A stretch of DNA of 34,766 nucleotides. Origin: Campylobacteraceae bacterium (GTDB taxonomy: Bacteria > Campylobacterota > Campylobacteria > Campylobacterales > Sulfurovaceae). The translations under genes and the position numbers were made by a program. Positions 14,573-23,310 of this stretch are shown here, in pieces (positions within the stretch are counted from its first letter, which is position 1; each line of letters starts with the position of its first letter). The stretch lies in the NCBI GenBank assembly GCA_027081355.1, contig JALWKP010000152.1:1-34766 (forward strand). Direction: 5' to 3'. Under the pieces are notes generated by a model. It was not told the origin of the DNA and did not search any database. It saw nothing but the letters and a program-made list of their open reading frames with translations.

Positions 14573-15547
14573 ATGCTAAAGAAAAAGGGAACAATGCTTA
14601 GTGTTAGAGAAGATTTAAGAATATTAGATTGCACAATCAGAGATGGGGGATTGGTAAATAAATTCCATTTTACCGATGATTTTGTGCGCGGCGTTTATGA
14701 AACTTGCGTAGCAAGCGGAGTTGATTATTTTGAAATAGGCAAAAATAATTCTCCTACGCTTATGAGCGAAGATGAATTTGGCGCTTGGAACTTTTGTAAA
14801 GAAGAGGATATAAGACGCATAGTCGGCGAGAATAATACCGATATGAAAATTGCTGTTATGTCGGATATTGGACGGACTGTTAAAGACGAACTGCTGCCAA
14901 AAGCGGATTCGGTTGTTGATATGGTCCGCATTGCAGCTTATGCGCACCAGATTCCTGAAGCGATTGAGCTAATAGAAGATGCCCACGCTAAGGGGTATGA
15001 AACAACTATTAACATAATGGCGATTTCAAAGCTTTTTGAAAGCGATTTGGATGAAGTGTTAGAGACTGTCAGCAAAACACCTGTGGATGTTATTTATGTT
15101 GTTGATAGTTTTGGTTCTTTTTATCCTGAGCAGATAAGAAAATTAACTGAAAAATATTTAAAGATTGCAGAAGAAACCGGTAAAAAAGTGGGGATTCATG
15201 CGCATAACAATATGCAGTTAGCTTATGCAAATACAATTGAATCTATGGTTTACGGCACCAGTTTTTTAGATGCGACAATATCCGGCTTGGGGCGCGGTGC
15301 GGGGAATTGTCCGCTTGAGCTGCTTATTGGTTTTTTGAAAAATCCAAAATATAAAATTCAGCCTCTGTTAAAATTTATTCAAGATGAAATTGTGCCGTTA
15401 GAGAAAGAGCTGGATTGGGGTTACAGTATTCCTTATATGATAACCGGTCAATTAAATGAACACCCTCGAAGCGCAATGAAAGCAAGAGCAGAAGGCGATA
15501 CTCAATTTGTTAAATTTTATAATTCGCTGCTTGATGCTCAACAGTAG
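14573..15547 (+). CDS. DRE-TIM metallolyase (aldolase catalytic domain) protein
   Basis: A 324-residue TIM-barrel enzyme of the HMG-CoA lyase / 4-hydroxy-2-oxovalerate aldolase superfamily. The first strand has LDCTIRDGG, matching the metal-binding Asp and catalytic Arg of the DRE motif. GIHAHNN supplies the HxH metal ligands, and VVDSFGSFYP is the expected strand before it. The C-terminal extension is short, so it is unlike isopropylmalate or citramalate synthase. I chose ATG 14573, with AAAAAGG upstream; 14594 is an alternative and 14546 lies in the promoter. The substrate cannot be told from sequence; a lyase or aldol reaction on a 2-oxo acid is the family expectation. Confidence 0.8.
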   Translation: MLKKKGTMLSVREDLRILDCTIRDGGLVNKFHFTDDFVRGVYETCVASGVDYFEIGKNNSPTLMSEDEFGAWNFCKEEDIRRIVGENNTDMKIAVMSDIGRTVKDELLPKADSVVDMVRIAAYAHQIPEAIELIEDAHAKGYETTINIMAISKLFESDLDEVLETVSKTPVDVIYVVDSFGSFYPEQIRKLTEKYLKIAEETGKKVGIHAHNNMQLAYANTIESMVYGTSFLDATISGLGRGAGNCPLELLIGFLKNPKYKIQPLLKFIQDEIVPLEKELDWGYSIPYMITGQLNEHPRSAMKARAEGDTQFVKFYNSLLDAQQ

Positions 15548-15559
15548 CAGTTTTGGCTG

Positions 15560-15574
15560 CTGCTGATATAGCAG
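15560..15574 (+). terminator. Small hairpin after the aldolase-like gene
   Basis: CTGCT and AGCAG at 15560-15574 form a 5-bp stem with a 5-base loop shortly after the stop, followed by TAATTAAAA. Weak, but it is in the right place between convergent genes. Confidence 0.3.
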
Positions 15575-15582
15575 TAATTAAA

Positions 15583-15655
15583 AAGCTAAAAGCTAAAAGC
15601 AGAAAAAATGACGAGGCTTTTGGCTTTAAGCTTTATGCTTTTTATTGAAGGGCGC
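15583..15655 (+). repeat. Partial copy of the modular intergenic repeat (GCTTTTA array)
   Basis: AGCTAAAAGCTAAAAGC is followed by AATGACGAGG and then GCTTTTGGCTTTAAGCTTT. The first part is nearly the reverse complement of the last, so the segment could fold on itself. The AATGACGAG junction followed by the CTTTTGG array matches the copies near 26950 and 27190. It sits between convergent genes. Confidence 0.6.
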
Positions 15656-15692
15656 TTGTATCTTTTTAAAGAACCTAAAATAACTTGCTTTA

Positions 15693-16553
15693 TTAAAGCT
15701 GGCGGTATTTTTTATACTCTTTTGGTATCAGATAATCTTCGGTTTTTATTAAGCAGTCGTATTCTCCGTGCTTGTGCCCTATTTCAAATAGTTTATCAAG
15801 CGCTTCAATTTGCAGCGGGCTTAGGGTTATTGATTCATCCGAGGCATACATATTTAGATACTGCTCCAGCATTTTATCTTCGATTCTTACTAAATTTTTC
15901 TCTACAAGCAAATCGCTAAGCTCTTTTTTACGCTCTACGGCTGCGCGCACGCCCTCTATTAAAATATCTTCCAGTTCAATTGCCCTATTAAGCGGCAAAG
16001 AGCGGCGAAGAGCCATTCCGCCAAGGGGCAGCGGAAGTTCTTTGCCAGCAAGTTCCAGCCACCACTCCCAAAGTTCAAGCTCAACTTCTAAGCTTTTGTC
16101 AAAATCCAAAATAGATTCGTGAATTAAAACCCCCGCATCGACTTCGCCTCTTACAACTGCCTGCTCGATTTCTAAAAAGTTCATATATTTTATGCGGGCA
16201 TTCGGATAGCGCAGGCGGATAAGCATTGCATTTGTTGTATTTTCGCCAGAGAGCGCCAATTTTAAATTATCGCGCAGCCTTTTGCCCTTTTTCTTAATAA
16301 GTTTTGGTCCATACCCCTGCCCAAAACTCACAGCCGTTCTAAGAAGTGCGTATTCATCCCGAATTTTCGGATATAAAGCAAAGCTGATTGCCGTTACGGG
16401 AAACTCGTTTTCTAGCGCTTTTACATTTAGTGTTTCTATATCAAGCGCATAATTTTCAAAATTGTAATCTTTTGTATCCACCCAGCCGAATTTTATTGCA
16501 TAATACATAAAAATATCATCTGCATCGGGAGAGTGTGCGATTTTAATATCCAT
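15693..16553 (-). CDS. mqnD: 1,4-dihydroxy-6-naphthoate synthase-like protein (futalosine menaquinone pathway)
   Basis: A 286-residue periplasmic-binding-protein fold enzyme. The N-terminus IAHSPDADDIFMYYA matches the HSPD-type ligand loop of Campylobacterota MqnD, and LPLPLGGMAL (about residues 176-185) is the second family signature. MqnD converts cyclic dehypoxanthinyl futalosine into 1,4-dihydroxy-6-naphthoate on the route to menaquinone, which suits an anaerobic or microaerobic respirer. An AAGGATAAC site supports the ATG. The related MqnA is the main alternative, but the HSPD start favours MqnD. No other pathway gene is in the window. Confidence 0.8.
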   Translation of the reverse strand: MDIKIAHSPDADDIFMYYAIKFGWVDTKDYNFENYALDIETLNVKALENEFPVTAISFALYPKIRDEYALLRTAVSFGQGYGPKLIKKKGKRLRDNLKLALSGENTTNAMLIRLRYPNARIKYMNFLEIEQAVVRGEVDAGVLIHESILDFDKSLEVELELWEWWLELAGKELPLPLGGMALRRSLPLNRAIELEDILIEGVRAAVERKKELSDLLVEKNLVRIEDKMLEQYLNMYASDESITLSPLQIEALDKLFEIGHKHGEYDCLIKTEDYLIPKEYKKYRQL

Positions 16554-16567
16554 TGTTATCCTTGGTT

Positions 16568-16660
16568 CTAGTTTACTAGGTGCTAGAGACTAGATTGCTA
16601 GATTGCGGCGAAGCCGCCCGATTTGCTCTTTGCTCTTAGCTCTAGGCTCTAAGCTTTTTT
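16568..16660. repeat. CTAG array and GCTCTWR heptamer array
   Basis: CTAG recurs every 7 or 8 bases from 16568 to 16604, related to the array at 10771. A GCGGC-GAA-GCCGC stem follows at 16605-16617. Four 7-base units (GCTCTTT, GCTCTTA, GCTCTAG, GCTCTAA) run from 16625 to 16652 and continue into GCTTTTTT. The tract occupies the divergent spacer between mqnD and recA. Confidence 0.7.
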
Positions 16661-16687
16661 ATTTGAAGCAAAAGCTTCAAATAAAAA
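16656..16687. terminator. Perfect 14-bp hairpin upstream of recA
   Basis: Bases 16656-16669 are exactly complementary to 16674-16687, with an AAAA loop. T-runs on one arm and A-runs on the other make it look like a bidirectional intrinsic terminator. It lies between divergent genes, where a terminator is not needed, so it may instead belong to the repeat tract next to it. Confidence 0.55.
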
Positions 16688-16757
16688 TTTGCCAATTGTA
16701 GCCTAATTTTGATGAAAATTAGATACAATTAAAGAAAAATTTGCAAAGGTTATTTTT

Positions 16758-17798
16758 ATGGATCCTAATAAGAAAAAAGCTTTAGATTTAGCGATAAAAC
16801 AGATAGACAAAGCCTTTGGCAAGGGCACTTTGATGCGCCTTGGCGATAAAGAGATAGAGCCTATTGAAGCAATCAGCACCGGTTCTTTGGGGCTTGATAT
16901 GGCGCTTGGAATCGGCGGTATTCCAAAGGGGAGAATTATCGAAATTTACGGACCGGAGAGTTCGGGTAAAACCACTTTGGCGCTTCAGTGTATCGCTTCG
17001 GCTCAAAAAGAGGGGGCGATTTGCGCATTTATCGATGCAGAGCACGCCTTAGATGTTTACTATGCCAAAAACTTGGGCGTAGATATTGACAATTTACTTG
17101 TTTCTCAGCCAGATTTCGGCGAACAGGCGCTAGAGGTTTTAGAAACATTAACAAGAAGCGGCGCGGTTGATTTAATCGTTATCGACTCTGTTGCGGCGCT
17201 TACGCCAAAAACTGAAATAGAAGGCGATATGGGCGATACCCATGTGGGGCTTCAGGCGCGTTTAATGAGCCAGGCGCTAAGAAAAATTACTGCAATTTTG
17301 CATAAAATGAATACAACTGTAATTTTTATTAACCAAATCCGTATGAAAATCGGAACTATGGGGTATGGCAACCCCGAAACCACCACAGGCGGAAATGCGC
17401 TTAAATTTTACGCTTCTGTGCGCATAGATGTTAGAAAAATCGCAACGCTAAAACAGGCAGATAGCCAAATAGGCAACCGTGTTAAGGCAAAAGTGGTTAA
17501 AAACAAAGTCGCGCCGCCGTTTAGACAGGCAGAGTTTGACATAATGTTTGGCGAGGGTATCAGCTTTGAGGGCGAATTGTTAGATTACGGCGTTAAGCTT
17601 GATATTATCGATAAAAGCGGAGCATGGTATAGTTACGGCGCTACAAAACTTGGGCAGGGCAAAGAGAATTCTAAAAATACTTTAAAAGAGAATCCGGAAT
17701 TAAAAGATGAGATAGAGCACAAAATTAAAGAGGCGCTCGGATTTGGAGAAAAGCTTCAAATAGAAGAAGATGAGATGTCAAAAAGCAAAAAGAAATAA
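16758..17798 (+). CDS. recA: Recombinase RecA
   Basis: The 346-residue RecA forms the DNA strand-exchange filament and triggers SOS-type cleavage where such regulators exist. Walker A is GPESSGKT (residues 65-72). The L2 loop region with [21 protein letters not shown] is intact, as are [10 protein letters not shown] and [12 protein letters not shown]. The C-terminus is acidic then lysine-rich. A -10-like GATACAAT lies about 30 bases upstream. No LexA-type box is evident in the short leader, in line with Campylobacterota lacking LexA. It is followed by eno, the usual neighbour in this phylum. Confidence 0.98.
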   Translation: MDPNKKKALDLAIKQIDKAFGKGTLMRLGDKEIEPIEAISTGSLGLDMALGIGGIPKGRIIEIYGPESSGKTTLALQCIASAQKEGAICAFIDAEHALDVYYAKNLGVDIDNLLVSQPDFGEQALEVLETLTRSGAVDLIVIDSVAALTPKTEIEGDMGDTHVGLQARLMSQALRKITAILHKMNTTVIFINQIRMKIGTMGYGNPETTTGGNALKFYASVRIDVRKIATLKQADSQIGNRVKAKVVKNKVAPPFRQAEFDIMFGEGISFEGELLDYGVKLDIIDKSGAWYSYGATKLGQGKENSKNTLKENPELKDEIEHKIKEALGFGEKLQIEEDEMSKSKKK

Positions 17799-17855
17799 AC
17801 TTTTTTAAAAAATTTTGATACAATTGCGTATTTTAAAGAGGGAGATAGAGTCAAT

Positions 17856-19130
17856 ATGGTTTTTATAGAAGATATTTATGCAGACGAGGTTTTAGACAGC
17901 CGCGGGAATCCGACTGTTAGGGCAACTGTTGTTTTAAGCGACGGGACAAAAGAGAGTGCGATTGTTCCAAGCGGGGCGAGCACCGGTTCTAAAGAGGCGC
18001 TGGAGCTTCGTGACGGCGGAGAGAGATTCGGCGGCAAAGGAGTGCTTAAGGCTGTTGAGAATGTAAACGAAGCGATTGCCGAAGCTTTAATTGGAATGAG
18101 TCCGTTTAATCAAGCTGAAGTTGATTTGGCTATGAAAGAGTTAGACGGCACAAGCAATTACTCTAACCTTGGGGCAAATGCGGTTTTGGGCGTTTCTATG
18201 GCGGTTGCAAGAGCGGCTGCAAGCAGCCTTAAAATGCCTCTATACCGCTACCTTGGCGGTGCAAACGGGGTTGTAATGCCGGTTCCTATGTTAAATATTA
18301 TTAACGGCGGAGAGCATGCAAACAATTCTGTGGATTTTCAAGAGTATATGATTATGCCGATTGGTTTTAATGCTTTTAGCGACGGTTTAAGAGCATCTGC
18401 AGAGGTTTATCATAAATTGAAAAAAATTATCGACGGTATGGGGCAAAGCACTGCTGTGGGCGACGAGGGCGGATTTGCACCGAATTTAAAAAGCAATGAA
18501 GAGCCGATAGAGGTTATTATGCAGGCAATTAAAGAGGCAGGTTACGAGCCGGGCAGAGATATTGTGCTGGCTCTTGATGTTGCTTCCAGCGAACTGTTAA
18601 ATGATGAGGGCAAATATGTGCTAAAATCTGAAGGCAAAGAGCTTACAAGCAGTGAACTTATAGATTATTACGAAAATTTAATTAATAAATATCCGATTGT
18701 TTCTATTGAAGACGGTCTTGGCGAAGACGACTGGGAGGGGTGGAAAGAAATTACAGACAGACTCGGCAGCAAAATTCAGCTTGTCGGAGATGATTTATTT
18801 GTTACAAATGTGGAGATATTAAGCGAAGGTATTAAAAAAGGCACTGCTAATGCTATATTAATTAAGCCTAACCAAATCGGAACCATCAGCGAAACTATGA
18901 TGACAGTGCGTATGGCGCAAAGAAACGGATACAGATGCGTAATGAGCCACAGAAGCGGCGAGAGCGAAGATGCATTTATTGCAGATTTTGCCGTGGCGTT
19001 AAATACCGGACAGATTAAAACCGGCTCAACAGCAAGAAGTGACAGAATTGCAAAATACAACAGGCTGCTTGAAATCCAAAGAGAGCTTGGGCAGTTTGAA
19101 TATTTAGGAAAAGAGCTGTTTGGTGAGTGA
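17856..19130 (+). CDS. eno: Enolase
   Basis: The 424-residue enolase interconverts 2-phosphoglycerate and phosphoenolpyruvate. The N-terminal part has DSRGNPTV and the mobile loop [25 protein letters not shown] carries the catalytic Glu. Metal ligands are in [15 protein letters not shown] and [10 protein letters not shown], and LIKPNQIGT and SHRSGESED form the phosphate and catalytic Lys/His region. A TACAAT -10 lies in the 57-base recA-eno gap, so it probably has its own promoter. The end overlaps the next gene. Confidence 0.98.
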   Translation: MVFIEDIYADEVLDSRGNPTVRATVVLSDGTKESAIVPSGASTGSKEALELRDGGERFGGKGVLKAVENVNEAIAEALIGMSPFNQAEVDLAMKELDGTSNYSNLGANAVLGVSMAVARAAASSLKMPLYRYLGGANGVVMPVPMLNIINGGEHANNSVDFQEYMIMPIGFNAFSDGLRASAEVYHKLKKIIDGMGQSTAVGDEGGFAPNLKSNEEPIEVIMQAIKEAGYEPGRDIVLALDVASSELLNDEGKYVLKSEGKELTSSELIDYYENLINKYPIVSIEDGLGEDDWEGWKEITDRLGSKIQLVGDDLFVTNVEILSEGIKKGTANAILIKPNQIGTISETMMTVRMAQRNGYRCVMSHRSGESEDAFIADFAVALNTGQIKTGSTARSDRIAKYNRLLEIQRELGQFEYLGKELFGE

Positions 19131-19389
19131 TATAGTCGAAGAGTTAAGCGATAAAGAAGAAAAAGAGAGCAAAAGCTTCTCTTTTCTCCCTTTGATTGTG
19201 TTTATTTTCTTAATTACATACCTCTATTCTATACTTTTTGGCGAATACTCCATAAATACTTTCTTAACAGTTAAAAAAGAGAAAGCAAAAATCCAAAAAG
19301 AGTATGACGATTTACAAAAAGAGAATCAAAAACTGCAAAAAGAGCATTTTAATTATATAAATTCTACATCTATGCAAGATTTGCAATAG
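19123..19389 (+). CDS. FtsB/DivIC-like septum protein
   Basis: An 88-residue bitopic protein. A short acidic cytoplasmic start ([17 protein letters not shown]) is followed by one membrane helix (about residues 20-40). A lysine/glutamate-rich coiled coil follows outside ([20 protein letters not shown]). This is the architecture of FtsB/DivIC, which joins FtsL and FtsQ at the division site. eno-ftsB adjacency is well known in other proteobacteria and supports the call. I chose GTG 19123, giving an 8-base overlap with eno; TTG 19120 is equally possible. The gene is too short and variable for certainty. Confidence 0.65.
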   Translation: MSDIVEELSDKEEKESKSFSFLPLIVFIFLITYLYSILFGEYSINTFLTVKKEKAKIQKEYDDLQKENQKLQKEHFNYINSTSMQDLQ

Positions 19390-19451
19390 TTAATCAATAT
19401 TAGCATTTTTACTAAGCTTAATAGATATTATAACAGCTTTATTAAAGTAAA

Positions 19452-19483
19452 GAGACTGCTGCACAATATTGTGCAGCGGTCTC
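19452..19483. terminator. 32-bp near-perfect palindrome after the eno operon
   Basis: GAGACTGCTGCACAAT pairs with ATTGTGCAGCGGTCTC, 15 of 16 positions matching with one T/G. It lies 62 bases past the last stop codon and could act as a terminator, although only a mixed A/T tract follows. Each half is almost the same as the ends of the inverted-repeat element at 34526-34688, so it may be two transposon ends fused head to head. Confidence 0.65.
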
Positions 19484-19584
19484 ATAATAATTTTATAAAT
19501 GCAAAAATTGCGATAAATGTAATAAAAATGTCAATTAAATATGTTATTTTGTCTATATTAATCTTTTTTAAGAGAAATATATCG

Positions 19585-19590
19585 TATAAT
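19585..19590 (+). promoter_or_regulatory. -10 box of the pseudopilin operon inside an inverted repeat
   Basis: TATAAT is flanked by ATCGT (19581-19585) and ACGAT (19594-19598), a short inverted repeat covering the -10 region. This could be an operator or chance in A/T-rich DNA. The operon starts 50 bases downstream. Confidence 0.45.
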
Positions 19591-19639
19591 TAGACGATAA
19601 AATCTATATATATAATTTATCTCACTTAAAGGAATTTTT

Positions 19640-20560
19640 ATGAAAAAAGGTGTAGCTTTAATAGAATTAATATTTGCTATTATAGTTATAGGCTTTACAT
19701 TGATGTCGGTTCCTAATTTGCTGACTACTACTGCAAGAGGTTCTAAACAGGTAATTACACAAGAATCTGTCTCAAGTGCGGCTTCGCATATTGATATGGC
19801 TTTATCGCTTTTTTGGGATGAAAATGACACAATTCCTGCATATGGAAATCCGATTTTGGCAGTTAAATCACCGGCTCCGGGTTTGCAAGCTTCAGCTGCC
19901 GGGACTGGAGGGGCTTTGGGCGCTTCGGGGGCTTCTGGAGGAATGAGCGGTGTTAAGAGTCCTAGCACTCCAAGCGTTCCACAGCCTGCAGGCAGTGCCC
20001 ATATGCCTCACATGCCTCACATGCCTCATATGCCTCACATTAAAGACCCAAGAGGTTCTCATCCGCTTCCAAGTAACGATATGTTCAATAGAAATTTAAG
20101 ACCTGGAGCTTCGCTATCAAGCTCAAGAAGGTTTGAATATGATACTTACGGACGTATTTTAACAGCAACTCCAAAAAAGAATTTGGGTTCTGACGGCACC
20201 GAATCTGAACCTGATGATATTGATGATTTAAACAATAAAAGTTATGTTTTAGAACCTCACAACAACAATAAAGCTGTGATAAATGTTGATGGAGATTATA
20301 TTGACCAAAAAATTCATTTAGCGACCAAGGTGCAATATATATCTGACAAACCTACAAATATTTCTGGGAAAACAACAAATTTTAACTCATCAAATATTTA
20401 TTACAGCAATCCTTTTGATTCATCTAAATTAGAAAACAATTCTACAAATGTAAAATCTATAACAGTTACTTTAACAAGCGACAATTCAAAAGAGAAGGTT
20501 ATTTTAAGAGCATTTTCTTGCAATATTGGCAGCTCAAAGCTTAAGGAGAAAATATTTTGA
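19640..20560 (+). CDS. Prepilin-like protein with low-complexity HMP repeat
   Basis: A 306-residue type IV pilin-like protein. MKKG is followed by VALIELIFAIIVIG, so prepilin peptidase should cut after Gly4, with Glu at +5. Residues 77-119 are rich in Gly, Ala, Ser and Pro. Residues 121-133 are an HMP tripeptide repeat encoded by four or five 9-base units (about 19999-20040). This insert is more G+C-rich than its surroundings and is unusual for a pilin. An AAAGGA site precedes the ATG. It is the first of four overlapping pilin-like genes and most resembles a minor pseudopilin. Confidence 0.8.
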   Translation: MKKGVALIELIFAIIVIGFTLMSVPNLLTTTARGSKQVITQESVSSAASHIDMALSLFWDENDTIPAYGNPILAVKSPAPGLQASAAGTGGALGASGASGGMSGVKSPSTPSVPQPAGSAHMPHMPHMPHMPHIKDPRGSHPLPSNDMFNRNLRPGASLSSSRRFEYDTYGRILTATPKKNLGSDGTESEPDDIDDLNNKSYVLEPHNNNKAVINVDGDYIDQKIHLATKVQYISDKPTNISGKTTNFNSSNIYYSNPFDSSKLENNSTNVKSITVTLTSDNSKEKVILRAFSCNIGSSKLKEKIF

Positions 20561-21474
20561 GAAAGGCATTTACTTTAATAGAAATAATTGTAACACTGGT
20601 AATTTTATCTATTGTAAGCTATATTGCCAGCGGGCTGATTGCTAAAACTTATATTGGATACAACCAGACAAATGCTATACATAAAGCCAATATAAAATTA
20701 GAAATTGCTTTAACCGAAATTGCAAACAGATTGGAATATGCAATAGACGGAACTGTTGTAAAACGCCAAGGAAGCAGCATTGCGCCAATAGATATTGCGC
20801 CTTCAAACTATGCTACTCTTGAGTGGGTCGGGTATGACAAAGACGGATTTGAAGCAAATGATAAAAAAAGCAGTGTGGATTATAATGCATCAAATAATGC
20901 TTCTGACAAACCGGCTTGGAGCGGTTTTTGCAATATCGCTTATACAACAACTGCCAATCAAAATATCATTTTAACACCCGGCTCGGATTTACCTTTGGCA
21001 GAAGATGTTATAAAGCATTTATCAGATGACAAAGCAAATTTAATAAATGGAACAGTTGCTATATTTTTTCCAGGGAATTATGACTATACAAATATAGGAT
21101 ATAAAGGTTCGCAGCCAACAGGTGTAAGAACAATAGCCAATTTTAATTCTGCAAACTCTACTTTACAGCTTTCATCCAATGCAAGCAGAATAACTGAGCA
21201 CTACAAATTGGCTTGGAGCGCTTATGCTGTGGTGCCTACAAATTACAATTCAGCAGAGAAAACTTATGATTTATATTTAAAATACAATTTTAGACCGTGG
21301 AATGGACAAGATTACGATAGCAGCGGTGTTAAAAGCGCCCTTTTGGTAAATAATGTCACTGTTTTTAAAACTTATGCGACTGAAAACAGGATTCATATAA
21401 AAATGTGTGTAAAAGAGAAATTTGGCAAAACGAAAAATGCTATTATTTGTAAAGAGAAGGTGGTATTTAAATGA
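20557..21474 (+). CDS. Prepilin-like minor pseudopilin (GspJ-like)
   Basis: A 305-residue protein. MRKA is followed by FTLIEIIVTLVIL, a class III signal with Glu at +5 and Ala in place of Gly before the cut. It starts with TTG, overlapping the previous stop by four bases and supported by AAGGAG. The body is Asn/Tyr/Ser-rich, consistent with a secreted beta-rich domain, and the C-terminus has two cysteines that could pair. By size and order it most resembles a GspJ-type minor pseudopilin, but this is an inference. Confidence 0.75.
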   Translation: MRKAFTLIEIIVTLVILSIVSYIASGLIAKTYIGYNQTNAIHKANIKLEIALTEIANRLEYAIDGTVVKRQGSSIAPIDIAPSNYATLEWVGYDKDGFEANDKKSSVDYNASNNASDKPAWSGFCNIAYTTTANQNIILTPGSDLPLAEDVIKHLSDDKANLINGTVAIFFPGNYDYTNIGYKGSQPTGVRTIANFNSANSTLQLSSNASRITEHYKLAWSAYAVVPTNYNSAEKTYDLYLKYNFRPWNGQDYDSSGVKSALLVNNVTVFKTYATENRIHIKMCVKEKFGKTKNAIICKEKVVFK

Positions 21475-21959
21475 GAAAATTCAGAAGCGGTTTTTCTATG
21501 CTGGTTGCGATATTTGTTATTTTGCTTTTATCTATGGTTGCCAGTTATATTTTTTACTCAAGCAGCGCTATAACCAAAGAGGGGGCTTTGCAGTATCAAA
21601 GCGAGCAAGCCAGGCTGCTGGCAAGAAGTTATACAGAGTATGCGGTTTTAGCAGTAAGCGGAAATGATAGGACTACTGGAAATTGCATAAATGAAATTAA
21701 TGCAAATATCGGTTCTAATCCGGCAATGGGGCTTGGTTACAGCATTCATGTTGATATAACTTATATCGGAAATCAAAGATATATTCAATATTGTGCCCAT
21801 AAAGCGGCTCAGTTATCAAATTTAGACACAGATACACTCTCTATTATAGTAGATGTTTATGTTAAATATAAAGATATTCAGCAGCGCAGTTTATATAATG
21901 GCAATGCAAATTCTGTGCCTTGGCAAGTGTTTCATAAAAGGAGTATTCAAAAAATATGA
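21471..21959 (+). CDS. Prepilin-like protein lacking Glu5 (GspK/PilX-like)
   Basis: A 162-residue protein. MRKFRSG is followed by FSMLVAIFVILLLSMVAS. The residue at +5 is Val, not the Glu found in almost all pilins. Lack of Glu5 is characteristic of GspK, the tip pseudopilin of type II secretion, although this protein is much shorter than classical GspK; PilX-like is the alternative. An ATGA overlap couples it to the gene before. Cysteines at about residues 67 and 108 may form a disulfide. Confidence 0.72.
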   Translation: MRKFRSGFSMLVAIFVILLLSMVASYIFYSSSAITKEGALQYQSEQARLLARSYTEYAVLAVSGNDRTTGNCINEINANIGSNPAMGLGYSIHVDITYIGNQRYIQYCAHKAAQLSNLDTDTLSIIVDVYVKYKDIQQRSLYNGNANSVPWQVFHKRSIQKI

Positions 21960-22651
21960 AAAATAGAAGCGGATTTAGTTTAGTAGAGTTATTGATTGTT
22001 CTTGTTGTTATTGGAATTTTGGCTTCTTACTCAATTCCCAGAGTAAATAGAGACAACCGCACAGAAGCGATGACAGATATGTTAAATATGATAAGATATG
22101 CCCAAAATTTAGCTCTGCACGATAGTGTGCATAAAAGATTTGATACAAAGTGGCAAAGAAGTTACTGGAGATTTCAAATATATAAGTGCGCAAATAAAAC
22201 AGGGTTATTTTATATGATTGGAAAAGACGGCAATATGAATGGCTCAATAGACAGAGGAGAAACGGCTATTGACCCAAGTAACGGCAAGTATCTCTTTTGG
22301 AATACAGCGTATGAATGCAAAAAAGATTCAGAAAACAGCAGCATAGATATAAAAACTATCAGTCCAAATATATTTATAACTCAAAGATATGGGATAAACA
22401 ATGTGGAATTTAAAAGTTGTGCTGTTTATAAAGACTCCAAAAGTTCTACAACTGTAAAACATGTAGGTTTTGACAATTTTGGAAGACCTCATAAATCTTA
22501 TACTAATACTTTAAAACCTAATCACTTTGGGTATCAGCGTAAAACTTGCAGTATAAAATTTAGTTTTGTAAACAGTTCAACTAAACCGTTTACAATAAAA
22601 ATTGAGCCAGAAACGGGGTATGCATATATACCGGAGAATCCAAATTTGTAA
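21956..22651 (+). CDS. Prepilin-like minor pseudopilin (GspH-like)
   Basis: A 231-residue protein. MKNRSG is followed by FSLVELLIVLVVIGILAS, a textbook type IV prepilin signal. The next segment, PRVNRDNRTEAMTDMLNMIRYAQNLAL, is typical of GspH/FimT-like minor pilins. Four later cysteines could form disulfides. It ends the four-gene operon, again joined by an ATGA overlap. Together the four look like a pilus-tip initiation complex, for secretion, pili or DNA uptake; the rest of the machine is not in this window. Confidence 0.8.
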   Translation: MKNRSGFSLVELLIVLVVIGILASYSIPRVNRDNRTEAMTDMLNMIRYAQNLALHDSVHKRFDTKWQRSYWRFQIYKCANKTGLFYMIGKDGNMNGSIDRGETAIDPSNGKYLFWNTAYECKKDSENSSIDIKTISPNIFITQRYGINNVEFKSCAVYKDSKSSTTVKHVGFDNFGRPHKSYTNTLKPNHFGYQRKTCSIKFSFVNSSTKPFTIKIEPETGYAYIPENPNL

Positions 22652-22711
22652 TTTTTATGATTCTTTTAGTATAAAAACGGCATAATGCTGTATTTTATTT
22701 TAAGGATTGAT

Positions 22712-23086
22712 ATGGCAACAGTTAATTTGACAGCAGAAAACTTTAATGATGTTGTAGGGAATAACCCTATCGTTTTTATCGATTTTTGGGCAGAGTGGTG
22801 CGGACCGTGCAAGCAATTTGGACCGATTTACGAAAAAGTTTCTAACGAAACAGAAGGCGTGGTTTTTGGCAAAGTAAACACAGAAGAACAGCAGGATTTG
22901 GCAGCATATTTTCAAATCCGCTCTATTCCTACAACTATGGCAATCAGAGAAGGCGTTATTGTATTTTCTCAGCCGGGCTTATTGCCGGAAGAAGCTTTAA
23001 AAGATGTAATAAATCAAGTTAAAGCGTTGAATATGGATGAAGTCCGCGAAGAGATTGCAAAACAAGAGGCAAATGCCAACAGTTAA
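22712..23086 (+). CDS. trxA: Thioredoxin
   Basis: A 124-residue thioredoxin with the redox motif WCGPC (Cys30 and Cys33), the conserved DFWAEWCGPCK strand-helix and the cis-proline segment SIPTTMAI. It has a longer charged C-terminus than E. coli TrxA (about 15 extra residues). I chose ATG 22712, preceded by AAGGAT; the frame opens earlier at 22685 but the extra nine residues are not thioredoxin-like. It may reduce cytoplasmic disulfides generally. Whether it is the main thioredoxin or a second copy cannot be told. Confidence 0.9.
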   Translation: MATVNLTAENFNDVVGNNPIVFIDFWAEWCGPCKQFGPIYEKVSNETEGVVFGKVNTEEQQDLAAYFQIRSIPTTMAIREGVIVFSQPGLLPEEALKDVINQVKALNMDEVREEIAKQEANANS

Positions 23087-23093
23087 TTTAAAC

Positions 23094-23113
23094 GCTTCCT
23101 CGAAAGAGGAGGC
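23094..23113 (+). terminator. Hairpin after the thioredoxin gene
   Basis: GCTTCCTC and GAGGAGGC, separated by a GAAA tetraloop, form an 8-bp stem with one G-T pair, eight bases after the stop. The following bases are A/T-rich but not a pure T-run. GAAA tetraloops are common in intrinsic terminators. Confidence 0.55.
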
Positions 23114-23310
23114 TTGCAATTAAAAAAGTTCTTTTCTTTCAAAATTTGAATATTTATTCATAAATTAAACTCTGCAATAATTCTATTTTTTATAATTTTT
23201 TTGTAATATCATAAAAAATTTATTTATAAACTTACTTTTATTAAATATATTTTATTGTAAAATACGGGACGATTTTATACCAATAAATGCAATAAAAGTA
23301 GTTAAAAGCG

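Noticed and set aside
15608-15919. 103-residue plus-strand frame near mqnD
   Set aside because: Most of it is antisense to mqnD and its start lies in a repeat.
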